DNA of 64,000 nucleotides, taken from NCBI GenBank assembly GCA_014529385.2, contig CM043971.1, positions 33,065,209-33,129,208 on the forward strand. Reading direction: 5' to 3'. A program made the position numbers and the translations under genes. The notes below the pieces were generated by a model. That model was not told where the DNA came from and ran no database searches. It saw only the letters and a list, made by a program, of their open reading frames with translations. The DNA comes from Adiantum capillus-veneris. Lineage: Eukaryota; Streptophyta; Polypodiopsida; Polypodiales; Pteridaceae. Shown in pieces: positions 54,344-64,000 of the stretch (position 1 is its first letter; each line of letters starts with the position of its first letter).

Positions 54344-55499
54344 GTAAGCATCCTGTGTATCTTGCTGGGTTCTTTTTCAATTCGTAAATCATTTCAGTAA
54401 GTTTAAGCCATAAACTCTAGTCATAGAACACAACATTATTGGGATATAAAATCACATATAGATAGCGTTCATGAAATCTGTGTGTTTGCGTGTTTTCCCT
54501 GTTCCCTCTTGAATAACAGGTCTTGAGTTCAAGACTTGTCGGATAGATCTTTGAGGTCACTTGGGATTCTTCCTACGATGTCAAAACTTCTCTTCTAAGA
54601 ACTTCAATTATTTTGAGCACAAGCGTCCTTTGACAGCTTGTAAACAGAAGCGTTAATTCTGGTTTTAAAAAACTACCCTTTTTGTCCTTTCAACAAACAA
54701 AAGGAGGAACTCAAGTTCCTTAAGCTCCACGGAACCAAAAAAAAGTGAAACGAAGGTATTTCCTTTGAAGTGCTAAAAGCATGGTACAAAGGCCAAGCAT
54801 TACAAACCAAAATGTGCAAACAAATTACTTCAAAAAGGAGTTCGTGTGTATCAGAGATTTGCCTTGAATTATCCGAGAGGAAGAAGAGCCCTCAGTGGTG
54901 TCGTTTACTATCAAGCTTCCTTCCATGATGGCAACAAGGATGCAAGTACAGGGAGAACAGTAACTAGCAATGCAAACTGAGACTTAGTTAGCAAGTTAGA
55001 GGTCACTCATGGTATAAGTAGAGGTTTGAGAGTCAAGGTGTGTTGGCAGCAAGCAAAACGGACTTTGGAATTATCCCAGTAACAGGATTTGGCATCGCAT
55101 GTCTGCAGCGGTGGATACCGTAGAACCGTCTGTCAAAAAGGAAGGAGCCAAAAACATTTTTGCTGCGCTTTGATTTTTTGGCAGAAAATTGAAAGATTGA
55201 CATACGAGACACGGATTTCTTTATTTTTATGGTGTCATCAACATGGCAAGTGAAATCTCATCTCTATTAAAGCTATTTAAGGGTGTAGAAAAAGGGTGCG
55301 TGCCGTCAGGTCTTAGAAGGTGGAATTCCATCTGTTGTATCCCTGTGCCTATATACCACAGTAGGCCAATGCACCTCAGACTGCCTCAATGGGTAGCACT
55401 GTCTTTCTTTGCCTCTCTTCTTCTAGCCCTTTCTGAATCTGTTTTGATCCTTCCCAAGTACCTATCCTGTGGAGCCTCCTGTCTCTTCTACTACTCTCC
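54344..55499 (+). other. Putative intron / unannotated sequence after the methylthiotransferase exon
   Basis: Starts with the donor GTAAGC. Includes a plus-strand partial SINE (54502-54600). A 96-codon ORF at 55243-55533 has a hydrophobic stretch (VALSFFASLLLALSESVLIL) but no known domain and is probably chance. No following exon of the gene (FCGETE-type start) was found here or further right. Confidence 0.5.
54502..54600 (+). mobile_element. Partial SINE, plus orientation
   Basis: Same family as 52640-53171 in the opposite orientation: TCCCTCTTGAATAACAGGTC, TTGAGTTCAAGACTTGTCGG, TAGATCTTTGAGGTCACTTG, ending CTTCTCTTCT. The A-box half is missing. Confidence 0.75.
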
Positions 55500-55982
55500 G
55501 CGCATGCAGATTCCTACTGTAGCTGCCCTATGACCTGATCTCCAGCAAGCAAAGCAATGACCAGGAAGCCCAAAAAAGAACACCCGCTGCTAAATCTGTC
55601 CTCCATGGATAGGTAGGACAGAGATAAAGCCACTAGGGTCCTTCATAAGAGAGGGGCGATCTCTGATGGTGGGGGTCTCACCTTCATCAGACACGACCTT
55701 TTCCTCAGCAAAAGCACACCAAGAGTTCCCCCAATCTTGGTGGAAGGAGGCCAGGCTGATTGTAACTGCAAGATCCTCTTCTAGACGAAATAGATCGATG
55801 CCCTGTCTCTATATGTAGATATAACATCTGCTCCAATCCAAAGGGCTTTGTTCAAGCAACTCATCTTCCTGATTTGATGTCTCAAACTGAGATCTGGAAT
55901 AGCCTCTCTCCATTGAGGAGATAATCACAATTGAAATGAGGCTTGCCAACTAAAAAGGCTTTAGATAGTCTTCAAGCTGCCC
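55500..55982 (-). pseudogene. Possible LINE ORF1 fragment
   Basis: Minus-strand frames include GLPGHCFACWRSGHRAATV, resembling the CCHC knuckle of plant LINE ORF1 with the last Cys replaced. Before it come ISLASFHQDWGNSWCAFAEE and GETPTIRDRPSLMKDPSGFI. Frame breaks are present. It borders the left target duplication of the LINE at 55995. Could also be another retroelement gag. Confidence 0.4.
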
Positions 55983-56189
55983 TGTAGACAACTTTTTTTT
56001 ATAGAAAAAGATCCTTCTATTAGTTAATGAAACTGCCCATAGGGCTACAAACACCTCTACTAGAGAGGTCTACAGCAATAATAAAGGGAGACTCTCCCAA
56101 TGAAAAAACAGCATATGTACAATGAGGCTAAATCAGGAGATGGGAGGAGGGAAAAGCCACATAGGTGGACGGTAGTGCCATCTGAGCCC

Positions 56190-59100
56190 ACCCTGGACCA
56201 TGGTAAAGAAAGGCCCAGGGCGCTAGAGTCGAAGGAAAGCCTCTCTACGCTCCCGCATGCGGTTGGAGCTGGCCTAGAGTCTCTCGAACTGTCCCCTGAG
56301 AGTATGGATCAGCTCTAGCCAAAGATCTCGAACTGTCTCTGCTGGTGGTATAGGGCGAGTCTCGAAGATGCGGAAGCAGCGGGCCCACCAGATGAACCAG
56401 AGTGTCAGGCCGCAAATGAGCTCCCAACACTCCTCTCTCTCACTGCACCACTCCTGTGGAGTAAGCTCTGTAGCAGGCTGGAGTGTAGGTCGACCCCCCT
56501 GGATCACTATCATCTTGTTGGTGAAGGATAGCTCAAACTGTAGTGCTGGGCCCGTGAGAGTGGACAAGCAGCTGTCCCCAAGTGTACTGTCGTGCTGTGA
56601 AAAAAACTGGCATCAGCTGAAGAACCCGAAGCCAAACCTGCTGTGCCATAGGACAGTCCCAAAGACAGTGATGTTGACTCTCCACAGGTGGCCACATGCT
56701 GCCGAGAGACCACTATGTACAAGCAAGCTCCCCACTGTTGTAGCCCTATGTGCAACCAGCCACTGGAACAAAGTGACTCGCCGCGGCTCTCTGGTTTCCC
56801 ACAACCTCGCCCAAAAAGTTGACAAGAACTCAGCTGTGAGACCCTCCTCCTGCCAATGAGGTGTTGCAGCAGGACGAGCCTCTCTTCGTGCTGCTAGTAT
56901 GTGACGTCCCAGTTGAACAGTGTACTGAAAGAAAGGGACACTTGGATGGTCGGCTGAGGCGAAAGGGTCCCCTCAAAACCACTCTCCAGGATCCCATTGC
57001 ACTCGTGCAAGTGGACAACTCTCCCAAGCCCACAGCCTCCAGTGGCCAGTCTCAAGAGCTGCTGGGTCAGGATCTATGACACAAGTCCTCCGACAGATGC
57101 CCACAACTTGGATCCTCTGAAAACAGCACTTCGCAACCTGTGCTGACACTCAGTGTAATCGACCCTCACCTTGTAGCTCAAAAAACAGGGAAGGTACAGT
57201 CTCTGAACAAGCCCGAACTACGATGAGGACCTCCAATCGCGTGAAGGCCCCCATCCATCTGGGCGTTGCTGACTCGAGAGGTGTGAGCCACTCAGTTGGT
57301 ATTGCCTCTGTGATGTCCTGGCACATGCTTTGCACCCCTCTCATGCCTTGTAAACTGGATGCTCTGAAGCTCCTTTGACAAGCTTGAGAATTGTCACCAA
57401 TCATCTAAGGTGCGTGCTGGACCCTTTGCCATGGGACCCCAAGAAACATGAGGCCTACTACCAACCAAGTGGCCTCTCTGAGTGCTAACCATGGGGCTGT
57501 CGCAAATGCTCCTTCGGGCAAGTAGGTTGGTGCTGCTCCAGGCCTCTCCTCAAATGCTCTGAGGAGCGGAGCAGACTCACAGCAAAACGGTCCTCCAGTC
57601 TCCTGCTCAGGCCAACTCTGCGCATCTCTATGAAAATCCATCTGTTGAAGGTCTCCAAGGGCCTGCCAAAAGTACCTGACCGTGTGCCCGTCTGTAAAGA
57701 GCCGGCACACCTCTGATCCAAGCATCTGAGAAGCCCATCCTGCGTAGAGTGCCCTCCAAAAAGTCCCAATGAACTCTATCATAGGCCTTCTCAAAATTGA
57801 GAAGAAGTATCACCAGATGCTCACCACGGAGGCGAGCTAGGGCAGAAGCCTCCCAGAACGTAAAGATGTTGTCAAGGATACTACGCTCCTTGACAAAACC
57901 AGTTTGTGTCCCATGTATAATGCTCTCTAGAAGTGGCTGAATCCTCAAACTCAGAGCCTTGGGAATAATTTTATAGGCTCAGTTGAGGATGGTGATGGGC
58001 CGCCACTGTCGAATCCAAGGAGCCACCCTCCTTGGGAATGAGGTAAATCAGACCCTCACTCATGCTGTCAGCATTTTTCCTATGTGTAGGATGTACTGAA
58101 AAGCGCTGCAGAGATCTGAGCCAAGCAAGTCCCAATACTCTAAGAAAAAATTGGGAGTCAAAACATCCTCTCCTGGATAGCACCACGGGGAAGTGCTCTG
58201 AGGGCCACGTGAAGCTCCTCTAGTTGAAGAGGCAGCTCAAGCCTCTGGCGCATCTCCTCAGTCACAAGACAAGGCATATGTGCCCAAACTTGCTCTCTGC
58301 ATGCATCTTGACGCTCTGACTGAGGCTCTGCTAATAGCAGGTCACGGTAAAAGTTAGTAGCAACTGCTCGCATGTCCTCGGGCTCTAAAGCAACTGACCC
58401 GTCGGGCCTCCTCAACTGTCTGACCTTGGCATGCGTATGTCGGGGTCCCACTACCTCAAAGAAAGCCCCTGTCACTCTGTCACCCAACTTGGGTCCATTG
58501 AGATGCCCGTCGATGGAAAGCAAACTCATGGCGCCTCTCCTCTGTGCTGGCAAGCTCCTGACGAGCCTGCTGCAACTGCTCCTCCAACCAAGGACTGTTT
58601 GGATGCTGCTCTTGCATCCTCTGCAAGGCAGCAACGCCCCGTCAGAGACGCTACTCCTCCTCTCTCATTGCAACCAGGCGGGCCGAAGACTCCTGAAGAA
58701 AGAGCCGACTAAGCTGAGCAAGTCCAGAGGCCACTCTGTCAACAGGAGAGTCTTGCATGTCTAAGCCCTCTGTCCAAAAAGCCACCACTCGCTCCCTGAG
58801 CGCAGAGTCCAACAAGACCCTCTTAGGGATGTGTAGCATCGTGCTCCCCCTCCTCTGTCTATCTGTCACTGTGAGGATCACTGGTGCATGGTCCGAAAAG
58901 GAAGTCCCAGCCAGAATGCAAACTGTCCCACCCAAGTCACAGAAGTGGTCACTAGTGTAGAAGCGATCTAATCCGAGATAGATTCACTCCTCCCACTCTG
59001 CGGTCTGAACGAGAGAAGGCCAGGTTGTCGTGGGGCCTCACTAAGCTAGAATGCTGCCACACATCTGAAACCCGTAGAGTCATACAAAACCTCTCCCAAG

Positions 59101-59585
59101 CTGCCAACTCAACTCCATGCACAGTAGTATGGCTACCTCCAATCTTGTCAGAGGGGTCCTCCAACATGTTGAGACTGAACAATATGAGACCAAAACTCTG
59201 CACGTGCACTCACCACATTGGGCGCATAGATGTTCAGGAAGCCCACGAGGCAACCCTGAACCTGCATAGTGATCCACGGAGCCCTGCCTGGCACAATAAT
59301 CCCTTTGCCCACAATGGCCTGCTGCAAAGAATCCACAATAGTCATACATACCCCTCCCTGGATGCCTCCAGGTCCAAATGCAACTGACCAAAACGTCTCA
59401 TAGCGACCACACAAAATCTGACCACACCGTCTAATGCGGCTCTCACAAAGATGATGCTCCTGTAGCATAAGAATGTCAATCTCACCACCCACAAGGCATC
59501 TCTGAAGCTCTTGACGTAGCCGACCCCTCCGACGCTAAAACTGGGGCCCTCCTAATCCCTGCACATTCCATGAGATGATCCTCAT
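56190..59585 (-). pseudogene. LINE ORF2: endonuclease and reverse transcriptase
   Basis: The start is MRIISWNVQGLGGPQF at 59585, followed by a stop and EIDILMLQEHHLCESRIRRC, GGVCMTIVDSL, VGFLNIYAPNVVSARAEFWS and FSDHAPVILTV, the APE-type endonuclease that nicks target DNA. RT: TEEMRQRLELPLQLEELHVA, IYLIPKEGGS, HGTQTGFVKERSILDNIFTF and NFEKAYDRVHWDFLEGTLRR. At about 57665 the sequence jumps from the fingers/palm start to the C-terminal region. The QGCPLA and catalytic FxDD segments present at 34390-34560 are absent. The tail shows LWDCPMAEQ-like cysteine/histidine sequence near 56650. Many frame breaks. Confidence 0.87.
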
Positions 59586-60902
59586 GGAGTTAGTGAGAGA
59601 AAACAGATGCTGCCATAGTAGCCAACCTCGCTATCTTTGAGGATGGTTTGGATGGGGAGTAATCCGCATCTGAACGACCTCTAGACAAGCGCGAAAGGAG
59701 TGACTGTCCCGCCCAGGCCCAAGCCAAGCGTGCAGCCCGAAGGGCTACATCCTCTGTCCAAGAATCCTCATGTACAAATACATAACAAGGAGGGCTCTGA
59801 GTGTTAGCAAACAAATGCACCACAATGTGCTTGCAACCCGCTGCATCCGGAGGTGTAACGTTGAGCTTGGCAAGAGGCCAAAGTGTCTGTACCAAATTTG
59901 TCACTCCTAAGTCCCCTGTGTGGTGTGAGAATTCAGTAGCCTTAATCTAGAGAGAGTCAAGGAGAGTGTGTTGGGTCCACTCTGTGGAATCCCTGCCGCA
60001 CAGCGAAAAGGAGAAACCCACCGCTGTGTCCAAGCCTCAATGCCTCTAGCTGCTAGAAAGAGGACGTGGACTCGAAAGCAAGCCTCCTCCACGTCAGGAG
60101 AAGAGTCACCGAGGAACTGTGTGAAGCTGTAGTTGAAGAAGTCTCAGCGTCTGCGAATGTCAAAACAAGTTAAACCTCTAGGGACTGCTACAAAAGGAGA
60201 CATCTGCACCAAAAAAGGCGGTCTCAGGTAGGGAAGTCCCTCTCGAGCCACACGGCTCGCGGCGAAAGCACTACCAAGAGATTGCCTCGCGGTAGACGCG
60301 TGTCCAGTCCCCTGCATCTGAGGAGGAGTGGAGGAGGGGCCGGGAGATGAGGTTGTGGGCCCCACCGAGGAGAAAGGGGGGACGGTAGGCGGAGGTGGAG
60401 GTGGAGGTGGGGGAGGAGGAGGAGGCGGCGGGGGAGGCGGAGCAGCAGTGTCTGAGGGAGGAGGAGGTGGAGGTGGAGAAACTGAAGTGGACGGGGCCTC
60501 CTAAGGCGGGTCCTGCTGAAGGGGGTCAAAACGGTTCCCAGTCGGAACCCAGTGCTGCTGAGTTGCAGGTCGGCCACGAGGGGGAGCAGTGGGGCGAGCC
60601 CTCCCCTGTTGGCGGTGGCGAGACACCTGCTGCCAACCGTCAGTTGTCCGATCCTTGGTCTCAATCGAGGTACCAGCCTGTGCGTCCTGTTTGTCTGGCT
60701 GTTGGGCATGCTCAGCCTTGGGAGGCTGCGCCTGTGCTGTGGGTCGAGGTCTCCTGCGAGGACAGGCCTTTGCCAAATGGCCCATCTGTCTGCAAATGAA
60801 ACACTGATTCGAGAGGCCCGCGCTCTGACGGAACCAACCCCCACTCACCCTAGGTAGTAGGATGACCTTCGGGAGAGTGTGGGTGTCCCGAACTAGAACA
60901 CG
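59586..60902 (-). pseudogene. LINE ORF1, C-terminal part with CCHC knuckle
   Basis: Minus frames: VLVRDTHTLPKVILLP, then GLSNQCFICRQMGHLAKACP (CX2CX4HX4C, about 60750-60810). A Pro/Arg/Gln-rich region ends near 60501, followed by a Pro/Leu/Ser-rich frame (60224-60500). The last part is VVHLFANTQSPPCYVFVHED to the stop at about 59590, just before ORF2. ORF1 binds LINE RNA. Opposite-strand ORFs here are Gly/Glu artefacts. Confidence 0.75.
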
Positions 60903-61436
60903 TTGTAGCAGGCTACGTCTCTTTCACAGGACATAGTTAGTACAGTTGGTCAGTATAATTGGCCTGGTCTGGTTCACACTGGACGGACTCTCTGGGCTGG
61001 GCAGTGACACGTGGCAGCAGGGATACGGTTGGTGGTCAAGTGGACATCGTGGCCAAGTCACCACCATCGCTTAGTTTGGAGATGGACTTAGATGGCTGAC
61101 ATTTATGAGCCGTTGGTGGCTCTTTATGGTTGTACATACGAGTAGTAACTGTTGGGTCATTGGATTATCTTCTTCATATATGGTCCAACGTCGTCGTCTA
61201 GAGTAGCGAGTCTAGACACACAGCACGTTTGCACATCCCTGCACATCTGAGCCTCGACACCCCCATTGTATCCGTGAGTTCTGGGCTAGAGCTGAGTGTA
61301 CTGTCACGCCAGAGTCTGTATCGGTTCTTTGAGATAGTCGAGTCCATATGTTTTGGTCTGTTGTTGTGTCTCTATGTTGATCAGCTGTTATCTATTGTTT
61401 CCTTTGTTTTCATTCTGTTTGAGTGAGATGTCACGC
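60903..61436. mobile_element. Unclassified ~530-bp insertion in LINE ORF1
   Basis: Separates the DUF4283-like part from the knuckle part of ORF1. It lacks coding homology to either and is T-rich, unlike the flanks. The ends could be read as TGTAGCAGG...GATGTCA (plus) or TGACATCTC...GCCTGCTACA (minus), LTR-like TG/CA ends. Flanking pentamers do not match perfectly. A solo LTR is the best guess. Confidence 0.4.
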
Positions 61437-61930
61437 ACATTGCACCGAGGAGCACCCACTGTAGAGAGCACGACACACTATCCGCACTACACATGTATTG
61501 TGGGGATGCCGGCCACCTTGGCAGGTACAGAGGCTGTCGTGCGAGGTGTCTCCAGGACAATCCCAATCTCTGAGCCTACCTTGGACAAAAACGGCAGGTA
61601 CTCCCTCCTCAAACCGGGAAAGCAGACGGAGATGGTTAGGTCTGCCTCCTCTACCAGAACATTTGTAGCTGGATCGAAACCATGCCTCCACTGTCAAAAG
61701 TGGGCTCGAACTGCTCTGATGGCCAAGGGACTCATCGTGATGACCTTGGATGCCATCTCGGAGGTCTCGAACTCTATCTGATAGTAGCCATCTCCGAGGA
61801 ACTGAACATCCCAAGATCTTGCCCACCTCGGTGAGAAGACGGGCCTGGAGAAGATCGCGCACCTCTCCTCTGCTGGGTCTGGTGCCGAGAATCTTCTAGA
61901 TAACGGAAGTCACCTGCAGACGTTCCACCT
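61437..61930 (-). pseudogene. LINE ORF1, DUF4283-like domain
   Basis: Minus frame: FLGDGYYQIEFETSEMASKV, SPLAIRAVRAHF, stop, PATNVLVEEADLTISVCFPG, LRREYLPFLSKVGSEIGIVL. This is the pattern of the DUF4283 domain in plant LINE ORF1 (RNA-binding-like fold with an IG motif near its end). One stop and loss of frame at the insertion border. The start of ORF1 is uncertain. Confidence 0.65.
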
Positions 61931-62428
61931 CTGCTGCGAGGCTCGCTTGCTCTGTCGGCAAAAGAGCAAGTCGGATGGTGGGCTCTGCGGGGTCGCGAGC
62001 GAGGGGGACTTCCTGAGAGTCCCTCTGAGGTGGAGCATGAGCCTCCATCAGTGTCTGTTGACGTGGAGAAAGGGCGAAATGACGATGACGAGAGGTGGCC
62101 CTCTGCTGGCCGAGCACGTCGTAAGTGCTGATGAATTCAGCCGAGCAAGACCAGGGGGAGGGGGTGGGGGTTGCGATGCAGAAAGAGCGGGAGTGCGAGG
62201 TTGGGGCGGGCAGACTGAGGCGCGGTGGAGGGGGGTTGAGACGTGGCGGGCTGGGGCAAACACGCTGAGGGCTGGCTGCGCACTGGTGCTGATTGCAAAC
62301 AGCTTGGGCAGGGCAGGGCAACGCGAGGGAGGCTGGGGGGGAGAGCGATGGCGAGAGAGGGGGGGTGCAAAGCGTGCGCAAGGGAGTTGGGCGAGGGCAG
62401 CAACGAGCGAGCGTGGCTTTTTTTGCCT
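61931..62428 (-). other. LINE 5' UTR, C-rich
   Basis: C-rich on the minus strand; long Pro/Ser ORFs in several frames (62048-62566, 61896-62381) reflect composition. It begins at the target duplication. Confidence 0.55.
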
Positions 62429-62440
62429 TGTAGACAACTT

Positions 62441-62960
62441 GAAGAGTGGGTTATCACAAGAGCTAGTATTTACCGACATTACTACTTCTTCCCAGAAGAG
62501 AGACTCAAGTTCACGATTCTCTACCCAAGATATCCCACAACCGCGAACTAGTATAGTTTTCAACACTTCTACTCGACGGTTGACTCCTGAACAGATGGCA
62601 CAGAATCTATCAGAAGGAAGGTGTTACAAATGTGGCCTTCGCGACCATATTTCCTAGGTTTGTTTGGAAAACCCCAATAACAAAAGATCACTCCCATATG
62701 AAAACATAGAAAACAAGAAACCCCGATCCTCTGTTGGATTGATTTCTAATTTGATAGGTGTTCCTACCTTTGGCACATCTAATGAACCATGCAAAGCTAT
62801 GGGAAAAGTAAAAGAGCAAGATGCCCTTATCCTCTTTGATTCAGGTTTCATGCAAAATTTTATCTCCCTAGAGTTAGTTGCAAGATTAGGTATGAGGAAT
62901 ATGCCAAGGAGACATAGATTGGGGCACAAATGGCTAATGGAACTTAGACATCATTGACAC
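62441..62960 (+). pseudogene. Ty3 gag-protease remnant
   Basis: RRLTPEQMAQNLSEGRCYKC begins the nucleocapsid; the knuckle is CYKCGLRDHIS-stop-VC (62622-62660), where a TAG interrupts CX2CX4HX4C. The protease follows: GKVKEQDALILFDSGFMQNF and ISLELVARLGM, with an intact Asp-Ser-Gly (about 62838-62847). KVKEQDAL and LELVARLG align with the E and F protease region. RT and later domains are absent. The LINE inserted just upstream. Confidence 0.8.
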
Positions 62961-63553
62961 CATTGATTGGATTACTTCGACTTCAAGTTCAGACATTTGC
63001 AGATCCAATTGAACATTAAGGATTTGGGAGGATGTGATGTTTCAAGCATCATGCCCGATTTGACGCAAGAGAATAAACAAGTCAATTGAAGCACAAGAAC
63101 AAAGAGTTATTGTTGGACTTCAATATTCCAGCTACTCAAGGAGTGACGGCAAGTTAAGAATCACGAATTGAAGGAAAGAACTATGAAATTTATATGAATT
63201 TATGATGAAAATAATGATTATGACTATGATCTTAGGTGTGTGCACGACATCCATGCAAGATCTTTTTTCAGGCATTGGCTAAGATTATGATCTTGTGTAT
63301 GTGATCGACATCCAAGCAAGATCCAATGACCTTTTATAAGCATTGGCTAAGAAACTGGCCATAAGACAGATGTTCAGACGTACCCGAGGTGTGTGCGGCT
63401 AGCTTTTCTCTTTTCTGTGCACGGCCATCATGACACAAGAATGCATTACTGAATGATCAATTGTGAGATTTCAAGTTGCATGAATGTTAGAAGTGTGGAC
63501 ATTGTCTTGTATCCTGTAATCGAGGACGATAGCTTTGATTTTAGATGGTGGTA
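62961..63553 (+). other. 3' non-coding region of a deleted Ty3 element
   Basis: AT-rich, no coding homology. It ends with TGTAATCGAGGACGATAGCT and GATGGTGGTA, resembling the pre-LTR block and purine tract of family A. A pair of similar segments, ATGATCTTAGGTGTGTGCACGACATCCA and ATGATCTTGTGTATGTGATCGACATCCA, lies near 63230 and 63290; these are cited as positions of a ~60-bp tandem repeat. Confidence 0.55.
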
Positions 63554-64000
63554 TGTGACGGGTTTTAGGGTTAGGGTTTCTATGTCGAGGTCATAGACAC
63601 ATTGGATCAATGCGTTTGTTTGGCCCGCCCCAAACTCACTTCTACAAAGGTAGACTCACTTCCCCTATAAAGGTCCATGTCAATCGCTTGGTCAAAGCCC
63701 GAGTCCTTTGCACCGTGATCAATTCTCTCTATGTGGAACTTGCATGATGCTACAAACATCTGTGTGACCTTCGGGTCTCACAAACTAACTTGATTGAGTC
63801 ATGAGGAACTGGCTGAAAGGCCTAAAGATTAGAAGAAGAAGAAGGAATAGAAGAATTACCATTTTATGAAGTCTTACCGAGTGGCCCAAAGTTATAAATG
63901 GGTTAGGGTTTCTAATCCTAACCCCTCCCCAACTTAGAGGAACCAACCGAGGGGCCCAAATCCTTAAAAAGGGTCTACACACACACACACAAACAAACAA
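63554..64000 (+). repeat. Putative 3' LTR, cut by window end
   Basis: Starts TGTGACGGGTTTTAGGGTTA directly after a purine tract. It contains TTTAGGGTTAGGGTTT telomere-like units at 63566 and GGGTTAGGGTTTC at 63900. Only 447 bp are visible, so the 3' end is not seen. Together with 62441-62960 it suggests another internally deleted element. Confidence 0.6.

Larger units (their letters stand above)
55995..62428 (-). mobile_element. L1-type LINE with both ends and 12-bp TSD
   Basis: The target duplication TGTAGACAACTT lies at 55983-55994 and 62429-62440. On the minus strand the element begins GGCAAAAAAAGCC (62428) with a C-rich 5' UTR. Then follow ORF1 (DUF4283-like domain, CCHC knuckle, Pro-rich part), ORF2 (endonuclease, RT) and a short A-rich 3' end (TATAAAAAAA). 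It lost about 730 bp of the RT including the catalytic motif, and carries a ~530-bp insertion in ORF1. The RT is close to the fragments at 33.7-37.5 kb. Confidence 0.88.

Noticed and set aside
60224-60857. Overlapping Gly/Glu-rich and Leu/Arg-rich ORFs on both strands
   Set aside because: Compositional shadows of the Pro-rich LINE ORF1; only the frame with the CCHC knuckle is supported.
2122-63999. Viral (pararetrovirus or endogenous virus) origin of the pol genes
   Set aside because: LTRs with tRNA-Met primer sites, integrase with chromodomain and absence of envelope or movement-protein genes fit Ty3 and copia retrotransposons.

Overview
This is repeat-dominated nuclear DNA of a land plant. 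The evidence is LTR retrotransposons primed by initiator tRNA-Met (TGGTATCAGAGC sites), chromodomain Ty3 elements, Ty1/copia gag-pol, L1-type LINEs with a DUF4283-like ORF1, a BED/DUF659 hAT transposase, AAACCCTAA telo-boxes, very long (GA)n/(CT)n/(C)n tracts, and one large exon of a plant-type CDK5RAP1/MiaB methylthiotransferase. There are no bacterial operons, rRNA genes or CRISPR arrays. A fern or another large-genome plant is possible, but I cannot fix the taxon from sequence alone. LAYOUT. 1-2121: AT-rich DNA ending in an unrecognised coding remnant. 2122-5315: Ty3 chromovirus with 123-bp LTRs (TSD GATAG) that has lost capsid, protease, RT and RNase H; the host reading frame resumes at 5321. 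5496-8240: intergenic DNA with large microsatellites. 8247-12727 (minus): Ty1/copia element, TSD GAAGC, degenerate. 13.7-17.6 kb: tRNA-like SINE, a copia gag relic, an orphan LTR/PBS junction and an array of GCGTTTTGAAACGC-like motifs. 17635-21091: gag-only Ty3 derivative, TSD AACAC. 21097-28297: LTRs and gag pieces of a related family with 1.3-1.4 kb LTRs, in both orientations. 28298-32105: 5'-truncated Ty3 pol plus 3' LTR. 32.9-37.5 kb: three LINE fragments, two of them forming a 1.1-kb inverted pair. 37925-52425: a hAT transposase pseudogene split by two Ty3 elements of one family, E (38426-45018, LTRs without visible substitutions) and F (45039-51713, TSD TTGGG, older), only 20 bp apart. 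52.6-53.2 kb: three tandem tRNA-derived SINE units, each ending in a microsatellite. 53250-54343: the methylthiotransferase exon, the only ordinary host gene segment seen. 55995-62428 (minus): a LINE with both ends and a 12-bp TSD, inserted beside a Ty3 gag-protease relic. 63554-end: start of another LTR. HOW IT FITS TOGETHER. Almost everything is mobile-element sequence, layered by nested insertion. The Ty3 families centred on E share LTR ends (TGTCAC...GTTACA), a conserved block near the inferred R region, and mostly a block before the polypurine tract. Most copies are defective, yet E looks very young, which suggests mobilisation in trans by an intact relative elsewhere. Many stop codons are CAG-to-TAG, CAA-to-TAA or CGA-to-TGA, as expected from deamination of methylated cytosine. 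I found no clearly new enzymatic system. The most unusual items are LTR U3 regions that combine TGACGTGG arrays with telo-boxes, the trans-mobilisation pattern, a short-LTR element with a duplicated LTR/primer-binding junction, and SINE/microsatellite units abutting a splice acceptor.
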